Shown in pieces: positions 1 to 8,900 of a DNA stretch of 38,626 bases. The notes under the pieces are model-generated. The model was not told the DNA's origin and made no database searches. It worked only from the letters and a program-made list of their open reading frames with translations. This DNA comes from Betaproteobacteria bacterium RIFCSPLOWO2_02_FULL_68_150. Lineage in GTDB: Bacteria; Pseudomonadota; Gammaproteobacteria; Burkholderiales; SG8-39. Where the stretch lies: contig MERE01000020.1 in assembly GCA_001771975.1 (NCBI GenBank), positions 1 through 38,626 of the forward strand, in the 5' to 3' direction. Numbering within the stretch: position 1 is the stretch's first letter; every line of letters begins with the position of its first letter. The position numbers were made by a program, and so were the translations under genes.

Positions 1-745
1 CCTCCATCTGCGCGAGCAGGAACGCGGCGACGATCTCGCCCGGCAGGAACGACGAGCCGATGTCGACCCAGGTGTACTTGTCCACCTCGCCGCGAAAGAA
101 GCGGCTGCGGTCGGTACCTTTCTCGCGCACGATCTCGGCGCGTGCGATCAGGCGCTCGTCGTTCACCAGCAGCGCGCCGCCTTCGCCCGAGATCACGTTC
201 TTGGTCTCATGGAAGCTCAGCGCGCCGAGCGCGCCAAGCGCGCCCAGGGCGCGCCCGCGGTAGTCCGACATCAGGCCCTGCGCCGCGTCCTCGATCACCA
301 GCAGGCCGCGGCGCCGGGCGATCTCGAGGATCGCGTCCATCTCGCAGGCGACGCCGGCGTAGTGCACCGGCACGATGGCGCGCGTGCGCGGCGTGATCGC
401 GGACTCGATGAGCGATGCGTCGAGATTGAGCGTGTCGGCGCGGATGTCGACGAACACCGGGACGCCGCCGCGCAGCACGAAGGCATTGGCCGTGGAGACG
501 AAAGTGTAGGAGGGCAGGATCACTTCGTCGCCCGGCCCGATGCCGGCGAGGATCGCGGCCATGTCGAGCGCCGCGGTGCACGAGTGCGTCAGCAGCGCTT
601 TGCGCGCGCCGGTTCGCTGCTCGAGCCAGCGGCTGCAGGCGGCGGTAAACGGGCCGTCGCCGGCCAGCATGGAATTCTGGTGGGCGCGCGCGATGTAGCT
701 GAGCTCCCGGCCGGTCATGTGCGGCCGGTTGAAGGGGACCTTCAT
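1..745 (-). CDS. DegT/DnrJ/EryC1/StrS-family PLP aminotransferase (WecE-like), truncated by window edge
   Basis: Reverse frame from ATG at 745 reads MKVPFNRPHMTGRELSYIARAHQNSMLAGDGPFTAACSRWLEQRTGARKALLTHSCTAALDMAAILAGIGPGDEVILPSYTFVSTANAFVLRGG...HETKNVISGEGGALLVND; typical sugar aminotransferase with ETKN lysine. No stop before position 1. Confidence 0.92.
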   Translation of the reverse strand, partial: MKVPFNRPHMTGRELSYIARAHQNSMLAGDGPFTAACSRWLEQRTGARKALLTHSCTAALDMAAILAGIGPGDEVILPSYTFVSTANAFVLRGGVPVFVDIRADTLNLDASLIESAITPRTRAIVPVHYAGVACEMDAILEIARRRGLLVIEDAAQGLMSDYRGRALGALGALGALSFHETKNVISGEGGALLVNDERLIARAEIVREKGTDRSRFFRGEVDKYTWVDIGSSFLPGEIVAAFLLAQME

Positions 746-748
746 GTC

Positions 749-1114
749 TCAGCGGCCGTAACCGATGACGACCGCGCCGAGCACGATCAGCGCCACGCCG
801 GCGGCCTTGTGCAGCGACAGCTGCTCGCCGAGCAGCCACGCGCTCAGCACCAGCACCAGGGCGAAACTGAGGCTCATGAGCGGGTACGCCCGGCTCAGCT
901 CGAGTTGCGTCAACGCCGCCATCCAGGCGAGCGCGGCGGCGAACGCGGCGCCCAGGCCCGCCAGGATGTAGGGATCGAGCAACAGCCGCAGGACGAATCC
1001 CGCCTGGGCGGGCAGCGCTTCCGGCAGCGCGCCGTAGGCTACGACGCGCCACTTGATCAGCAGCTGGCCGGCGACGGTGAGCAGCAGCGTGATGGCGAGA
1101 TAGGCGTAACCCAT
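749..1114 (-). CDS. EamA/SMR-like small membrane transporter (ArnE/ArnF-like half-transporter)
   Basis: 121 aa, four hydrophobic helices: MGYAYLAITLLLTVAGQLLIKW...LELSRAYPLMSLSFALVLVLSAWLLGEQLSLHKAAGVALIVLGAVVIGYGR; 3 nt upstream of the aminotransferase on the same strand. Confidence 0.85.
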   Translation of the reverse strand: MGYAYLAITLLLTVAGQLLIKWRVVAYGALPEALPAQAGFVLRLLLDPYILAGLGAAFAAALAWMAALTQLELSRAYPLMSLSFALVLVLSAWLLGEQLSLHKAAGVALIVLGAVVIGYGR

Positions 1115-1122
1115 CCGCCGAG

Positions 1123-1485
1123 CTAACGACCCGGTTTGCGCCCCATCGGCCGCCGGCCGCGGGACTTGGAGGCGTGTGGTTGCCCGCCTCGGCGTCCGTC
1201 CCCACCCCGGCCGGGCCGGTTGCCGCCCTGCGGCGGGCGCTGGCCAGGCGTGCCCGCTGACGACGAAACCCTGCGGATCGCAGCGTTCAGGGCTTCGATG
1301 TTCGCCAGCCGGTGCTCGCCGGGACCGTGCAACTGCAATGCCTCCTGCTCGAGGCGAAGCAGTTCGCGCAATCGAGGCAGCGCATAGTCACGCGCGACCG
1401 CAACGCCGGATTCATTCTCGATTTCCTGCCGGTGCATCTGAATGCTGGCAATCTCATCCGTCACTTCGTCCGACGCTGTCCCCAC
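1123..1485 (-). CDS. Hypothetical protein with basic Gly/Arg/Pro-rich C-terminal tail
   Basis: GTG start at 1485 preceded by AAAGGGAG; VGTASDEVTDEIASIQMHRQEIENESGVAVARDYALPRLRELLRLEQEALQLHGPGEHRLANIEALNAAIRRV...RPPQGGNRPGRGGDGRRGGQPHASKSRGRRPMGRKPGR. Confidence 0.6.
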   Translation of the reverse strand: MGTASDEVTDEIASIQMHRQEIENESGVAVARDYALPRLRELLRLEQEALQLHGPGEHRLANIEALNAAIRRVSSSAGTPGQRPPQGGNRPGRGGDGRRGGQPHASKSRGRRPMGRKPGR

Positions 1486-1655
1486 CCGTGAACTCCCTTT
1501 GACCTGCACGTGGGCTCGCGGTCGGGTCAAAGGCCAACCGGGGCACCACACTCGAGGTTCGCCATTCTAGCGCCGGAGCGGGGCTGCATCTGACGGGATT
1601 GAGGAGCCGATCCGAAATCGAAGGCGCAGCGACCGGGATGGGGCAGAATGAGCCC

Positions 1656-2939
1656 ATGGCGAGCCCCGAAACACTGGCGATCCTGGTCGGGGGCGGACCG
1701 GCCCCCGGCATCAACGGCGTCATCAGCGCGGCGACCATCCGCGCTCGACTGCAAGGCCTCCGTGTCGTGGGCATCCGCGACGGTTTTGCCGACATCATGC
1801 AGGGAAAACTGGAGCGCGTGGTTCCGCTCACCTCGGAAGAGGTCAGCCGCATCCACTTCAGCGGCGGATCCTACCTCGGCACCTCGCGTGCCAACCCGAC
1901 CAGGGAGCGCGCACACCTGGACCACGTGCTGCGCTCGTTGGCGGCGCTTGGCGTCGGCCAGTTGATCACGATCGGGGGCGACGACACGGCCTTTTCCGCG
2001 ATGCACGTCGCGCAGGGCGCCGGCGGCCGGATCCGGGTCGCGCACGTGCCCAAGACCATCGACAACGACCTCGATCTGCCGGCGCACATCGACACCTTCG
2101 GCTACCAGACGGCGCGCCACGTCGGCGTCGGGCTGGTGAAGAACCTGATGATCGACGCTTACGCGACGAGCCGCTGGTACCTGGTGGTCGCGATGGGACG
2201 CAAAGCCGGCCACCTCGCCCTAGGCATCGCCAAGGCGGCCGGAGCGACGCTCGGCATCATTCCCGAGGAGTTTCCCGGCACCAAGACGAACCTCGATACG
2301 ATCGTCGACATCCTGACGGGCGCGGTCGTCAAGCGACTCGCGGCTGGACGCAAGGATGGCGTCGCGGTGCTGGCCGAAGGCCTGGCCGAAAGCGTGCCCG
2401 AGGCCGAGCTCGAGCGCTTCGGTGCCATCGAGCGCGACGAGCACGACCATATCCGCTTCGCCGAGCTCGACCTCGGCCGCGGCATCAAGCGGCAGCTCGA
2501 GGCGAGGCTGGCGAGCCTTGGTCTCAAGACCACGCTGGTGGCGAAAGACATCGGCTACGAGTTGCGCTGCGCAGACCCCATCCCGTTCGACATCGAGTAC
2601 ACGCGCGACCTTGGCTACTGCGCCGCGAAGTTCCTCCTCGAAGGCGGCTCGAACGCCATGATTTCTCTGCAGGGCGGCAATTTCGTGCCGGTGCCCTTCT
2701 CGACGATGCTCGATCCGCAGACGCAGCGCACCCGGGTGCGGCTGGTCGATATCCGCTCGACCCGCTACGCGATCGCGCGGCGCTACATGATCCGCTTGCG
2801 CCGCGACGACTTCGACAACCCCGCCAAGCTCGCGAGGATCGCGCCCGTGGCCGGGCTGTCCGCCGACCAGTTCCGCAGCCGCTTCGCCTACGTCGTGGAG
2901 CACGAGCCGCCGCCCCTGGTGCTGACACCGTCGCCGTAA
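1656..2939 (+). CDS. 6-phosphofructokinase family, probably pyrophosphate-dependent
   Basis: GGGPAPGINGVISAATIRA, ITIGGDDTAFSA, PKTIDNDLDLPAHIDTFGYQTA, MGRKAGHLALGIAKAAGA: PFK fold motifs; GGDD and PKTIDND rather than GGDG/PGTIDND. Start could also be ATG 1638. Confidence 0.92.
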   Translation: MASPETLAILVGGGPAPGINGVISAATIRARLQGLRVVGIRDGFADIMQGKLERVVPLTSEEVSRIHFSGGSYLGTSRANPTRERAHLDHVLRSLAALGVGQLITIGGDDTAFSAMHVAQGAGGRIRVAHVPKTIDNDLDLPAHIDTFGYQTARHVGVGLVKNLMIDAYATSRWYLVVAMGRKAGHLALGIAKAAGATLGIIPEEFPGTKTNLDTIVDILTGAVVKRLAAGRKDGVAVLAEGLAESVPEAELERFGAIERDEHDHIRFAELDLGRGIKRQLEARLASLGLKTTLVAKDIGYELRCADPIPFDIEYTRDLGYCAAKFLLEGGSNAMISLQGGNFVPVPFSTMLDPQTQRTRVRLVDIRSTRYAIARRYMIRLRRDDFDNPAKLARIAPVAGLSADQFRSRFAYVVEHEPPPLVLTPSP

Positions 2940-2976
2940 CCCGCGGCGGCGAGGCACGGTCACGGAGCACCATCAC

Positions 2977-5900
2977 TTGAGATTGAGCGGCAATACCGTT
3001 CGCGACGCCTTGCTCGATTGGGGCGCGCGTCTGCGCCGCAACCGACCTGCCCCGCAATTCGCCGAAGACGAGCCGCCGCTGCGCTCCGAGCTGTTCAGCG
3101 CGGACCAGATGGAGCAGCACGGCAAGATCCTGGCCGGCACGCACCGGTTGAGCCTCAAGCGGGCGCCCGACCAGCTTCTGACCCGCCTGGCCGCAAATGA
3201 AGCCGTGCTGGTCGGGGTCTGCAACCTGCTCACGGCGGCGGTCAGGGCGAACCGCCGGATCTCTCCCGCCGGGGAGTGGCTGCTCGACAACTTCTATCTG
3301 ATCGAGGAGCAGATCCGGACCGCCAAGCGGCACTTGCCGAAGGGCTACAGCCGGCAGTTGCCGCGCCTCGCCTACGGTCCCTCGGCGGGGCGGCCGCGCG
3401 TCTACGACATCGCGCTCGAATCGGTTTCGCACGGCGACGGGCGAGTGGATCTGGAAAGCCTCAGCCGCTTTGTCGCCGCGTACCAGCAGGTGACCGCGCT
3501 CACCCTGGGCGAGTTGTGGGCCATCCCGATCATGCTGCGGCTGGCGCTGATCGAGAATCTGCGGCGCGCGGCGGCCCGGATCTCCACTGGCACCCTGGAG
3601 CGCGACCAGGCGGACGCCTGGGCGGACCAGATGATGGAGGTCGCCGAGAAGGACCCGAAGAGCCTGATTCTCACGATCGCGGATATGGCCAGGTCGGGTC
3701 CGCCGATGACTACTCCGTTCGTAGCCGAATTCGCGCGCCGCTTGCAGGGACAGAGCTCGGCCCTGGCGCTGCCCCTCACCTGGATCGAGCAGCGCCTCTC
3801 CGAGTCCAGCCTGACGATCGAACAGCTGGTGCAGGCCGAAGCCCAGAAACAGGCGGCCGACCAGGTCTCCATCAGCAACAGCATCGGCAGCCTGCGTTTT
3901 CTGGGGGCGATGGACTGGCGCGAGTTCGTCGAGACCATGAGCGCGGTGGAGAAGAAACTGCGCGAGGATCCGGGCGGGATCTACGGCCGGATGGACTTTG
4001 CCACGCGCGACCGCTACCGGCACGTCGTGGAAAGGGTTGCGAAGGCGAGCCGCCTTTCCGAAAGCGACGTCGCGCGCAAGGCGATCCAGCTGGCGCACGA
4101 AGGCGCGGCACGGACCGGCGCTGACCATCGCGTCGCGCACGTCGGTTTCTACCTGATCGACAAGGGGCTGCCGCAGCTCGAGCGCGCGGCGCAGGCGCAG
4201 CGGTCCCCCGCCGAGGCCCTGCGCCGGGCTGCCGGGCGGCTCCCGTTGTTCCACTATCTGGGCGCGATCGCGTTGCTCACGCTGGTACTGGCGGCAGCGT
4301 TAACGGCGAAGACCCGGGCGGACGGGGCGAGCGACGCGGTGCTGGTGTCGATCGGCATCCTCGCGGTGCTGGCGGCGAGTCATTTCGCGGTGACGCTGGT
4401 GAACTGGCTGGCAACGCTGCTGGCGACACAGCACGCGCTGCCGCGGATGGATTTCGGCGCGGGAATCCCGGCCGAGTTCCGCGCTCTGGTGGTGGTGCCG
4501 ACCCTGCTCTCGAGCGACCAGGGCATCGAAGATCTGGTCGAGGCGCTCGAGGTCCGGTTCCTGGCGAACCAGGATGAAAACCTGCACTTCGGCCTGCTGA
4601 CCGATTGGCGCGATGCGCCCGCGGAGAGCCTTGCGGAGGACGCGGCGCTGCTGCTCCTCGCCGCCAGGAGAATCGAGGAACTGAACCGGAAATACGCCGG
4701 CGCCGCTGCCGACCGGTTCTTCCTGTTCCATCGCCCGCGCTGCTGGAATGCGCAGGAACGCCTCTGGATGGGCTACGAGCGCAAACGCGGCAAGCTGGCG
4801 GACCTGAATGCGTTCCTGCGCGGCGCAGCGAAGGATCGTTTTGCGCTGGTGATCGGTGCCACCGAAGTATTGTGCAACGCGAAGTACGTGATCACGCTCG
4901 ACACCGATACGCAGCTGCCGCGCGATTCGGCGCGCCAGTTCGTCGGCGCCATGGCGCATCCTCTGAATCGCGCGCGCTACGACGAGGAGCGGCGCCGCGT
5001 CTGCGACGGCTATGCCATCCTGCAGCCGCGCCTGGCGGCGAGCCTGTCGAGCACCAACCGGTCGCGTTATGCGCGGCTGTGCGGCAGCGAGCCCGGCATC
5101 GATCCGTATACGCGCGCGGTGTCCGATGTTTACCAGGACCTGTTCGCCGAAGGCTCCTTTATCGGCAAGGGCATCTATGACATCGATGCCTTCGAGCGCG
5201 CGCTCAAGGGGCGCCTTCCCGAGAACCGGATCCTGAGCCACGACCTGCTGGAAGGTTGCTACGCGCGGGCCGGGCTGTTGAGCGACGTGCAACTGTTCGA
5301 GGAATACCCCTCCGGTTACGGCGCGGACGTGAGCCGGCGGCAGCGCTGGATCCGCGGCGACTGGCAGATCGCGCAGTGGTTGCTGCCGCAGGTTCCCGGA
5401 GGCGGCGCGGGCCGCGAGCGCAACCCGCTCTCCGCGCTGTCGCAATGGAAGCTGTTCGACAACCTGCGCCGCAGCCTCGTGCCGGGGGCATTGACGCTGC
5501 TGCTGCTGTGCGGGTGGACCGTCTCGCCAGCGGCCGCGTTCTGGACCCTGGCCGTGCTGGCAATCGTGCTGATTCCCCCCTTGCTAGCGTCCGCACTGGA
5601 GCTGATACGCAAGCCGGACGATGTGCCGCTTGGACAGCATCTGTCCGGTTCATTGCGATCGGCCGGACGCCATATCGCGCAGGCGGCCTTCGCGCTGGCC
5701 TGCCTTCCGTACGAGGCGTTCTTCAGCCTGGATGCGATCGTGCGCTCGGCGACGCGGATCCTGCTCACGCATCGCCGGCTCCTGGAGTGGAGCCCATCGA
5801 ACGAGCCGGGGCGCGCGGATTTCGTCGCGCTCTGCGGGGCGATGTGGATCGCTCCCGCGATCGCCGCGGCCGCGGCAGCGTGGTTGGCCGCAGCGAGTCC

Positions 5901-8900
5901 GGCAACGCTGCCAATTGCCGGGCCGATCCTGTGCTTGTGGTTTGCATCCCCGGCGCTCGCGTGGTGGCTCAGCCGGCCGCTCGCGCGCCCCGAGGCGAGA
6001 CTGACCGTCGAACAGCTGCTGTACCTGCGCAAGCTTGCGCGCAAGACCTGGGCGTTCTTCGAGACCTTCGTCGGCCCGGACGAACAATGGCTGCCGCCGG
6101 ACAACTTTCAGGAGTATCGCGGCGCGGTGGTGGCGCATCGCACATCGCCGACCAACATGGGGCTTGCGCTGCTCGCCAATCTGACTGCGTACGACTTCGG
6201 CTACCTGCCGGCGGGGCCATTGCTCGAGCGCAGCGCAAATGCGCTGCGCACGATGGCGGCGCTGGAACGGCATCAGGGCCACTTCTTCAACTGGTACGAC
6301 ACGCAGTCCCTGCAGCCGCTGCCGCCGCGCTACGTTTCATCGGTGGACAGCGGCAATCTCGCCGGCCATCTGCTGACCCTGCGCCAGGGGCTGCTCGCGC
6401 TGCCCGATGAACGGATTCTCGCGCCGCGCGTCTTCGAGGGGCTGAGCGATGCCCTCGCCATTCTCGTGGACGTTGCGGGAGAGGCGGCGACGGCGCAACT
6501 GGCTCAGCTGCACAAGGACCTGGAGTCCGCCTACGATTCGCGGCCGGTCACGCTCGACGCCGCGTGGCGCTGGCTCGAACCGCTGGCGACCACGGCAACG
6601 GAAATCGCGCGCAGCTTCGATGCCGGCCGCTCTTCCGGGACGGAAAGCGAAGCGCAGTGGTGGGCGCAGGCGTTGGATCGTCAATGCCGCAGCGCGGTTG
6701 ACGAACTGTTGTGGCTCGCGCCGTGGCTTGCGCTGCCGGTGGCGCCGGCAAGGTTGGTCACGCTCCCGGGTCTCGACGGGATTCCGACGTTGCGCCAATT
6801 GGCGGGGCTCGAGGCGCAATTGCGGCCGGCCATCGGGCGTTGGCTGGACGCTGACGTGCCGCCCGATGAACGCGCGTGGCTCCTGGAGCTGCAACGCGCG
6901 GTCGCGCTGGCGAGTGCCCGCGCCCGGCAGCGCATCGCGGCGATCGAAGACCTCGTGCGGCAAGCCGGCGAACTTGCCCGGATGGAATACGACTTCCTGT
7001 ACGACCGGGCGAGCCATCTGCTGGCCATCGGCTACAGCGTGGGTGAGCGCCGGCGCGACTCGAGCTACTACGATTTGCTCGCCTCGGAGGCGCGCCTCGC
7101 CTGTTTCGTGGCGATCGCCCAGGGACAACTGCCGCAGGAAAGCTGGTTCGCCCTCGGGCGCCTGCTCACCACCGCCGGCGGCGAGCCGATTCTCCTCTCG
7201 TGGAGCGGCTCGATGTTCGAGTACCTGATGCCGCTCCTGGTGATGCCGGCCTACGAAAACACGCTGCTCGACCAGACCTGCAGGGCTGCAGTGGCGAGGC
7301 AGATCGAATACGGCCGGCAGCGCGGCGTGCCCTGGGGCATGTCGGAGTCCGGCTACAACGCGGTCGACGTCCATCTCAATTACCAATACCGGGCCTTCGG
7401 CGTTCCCGGGCTGGGGCTGAAACGCGGGCTGGCGGAAGACCTCGTCGTCGCGCCGTACGCCTCGGCGCTCGCGCTGATGGTGGCCCCCGAGGCGGCGTGC
7501 CTGAACTTGCAGCGCCTCGCGGCCGACGGGCTGGAGGGCAGGTTCGGCTTGTATGAGGCCATCGACTACACCCCGCCGCGGCAGCGACGCGGCGAATCGA
7601 GCGCGGTGGTCCGGTCCTACATGGCGCACCACCAGGGCATGACGCTGCTTTCTCTCGCCCACCTGCTGCTGGATCGCCCGATGCAGCGGCGCTTCGAAGC
7701 GGATCCGCTGTTCCAGGCCACCACGCTGCTGCTGCAGGAGCGGATTCCGAAGGCCACGGCGTTGCATCTGCACGCGGCCGAACTTTCCGATATTCGCGCC
7801 ATCTCCAGCGGTCCGGAGATGCCGGTGCGCGTGCTCGCCAGCCCCGACACGCCGGCACCCGAAGTGCAACTGCTGTCCAACGGCCGCTACCACGTCATGG
7901 TGACGAACGCGGGCGGCGGCTACAGCCGCTGGAAAGACCTCGCCGTGACGCGCTGGCGCGAGGACAGCACCGGCGACCGCTGGGGTACCTTCTGTTTCAT
8001 CCGCGACCTGGCGAGCGGCGAGTTCTGGTCGAGCGCCCATCAGCCGACGCTCGAACCCGCGCTCGCGTACGAAGCGATGTTCTCGGAGGCGCGCGCGGAG
8101 TTTCGCCGCCGCGACCACGATATCGATACCCATACCGAGATCGTCGTGTCGCCGGAAGATGACATCGAGTTGCGCCGGCTGCACATCACCAATCGCTCCC
8201 GCACGCGCCGGGTGATCGACATCACGAGTTACGCCGAAGTCGTGCTTGCGTCGAGCGTCGCGGACGCCCTGCATCCGGCGTTCAGCAATCTGTTCGTGCA
8301 GACCGAGATCATCCGCCAGCGGCAGGCGATCCTGTGCACGCGCCGGCCCCGCTCGCTCGAGGAGCACCCGCCCTGGATGTTTCATCTGATGGCGGTGCAC
8401 GGCGCGGACAGCCGGGAGTCCTCCTACGAGACCGATCGCCTGCGTTTCATCGGCCGCGGGCGCTCGCTCGCGGCGCCGCAGGCCATGTCCGAGCTGGCGG
8501 CGCTCTCGGGCAGCGAGGGCTCGGTGCTGGATCCCATCGTCGCGATCCGGCACCAGATCACGCTCGATGCGGAGCAATCGGCGATCATCGACATGGTCTC
8601 CGGCATCGGCGAGACGCGCGAAGCCGTCCTGGGCCTGGTCGGCAAGTACCAGGACCGGCATCTGGCGGATCGCGTCTTCGACCTGGCGTGGACGCATAGC
8701 TGGGTGACGCTGCGCCAGATCAACGCCACGGAGTCTGACGCACAACTGTATGGACACCTGGCGGGCTCGGTCATCTACGCCAATCCGTCGTTGCGCGCAG
8801 ACGCAGCCGTTCTCGCCAAGAACCGCCGCGGGCAATCCAGCCTGTGGGGCTACGCCATTTCGGGCGATCTTCCGATCGTGCTGCTTCAGATTGGCGACCT

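Noticed and set aside
2524-4254. 576-aa minus-strand ORF spanning pfk and ndvB
   Set aside because: Crosses two well-supported genes; composition typical of an antisense artefact.
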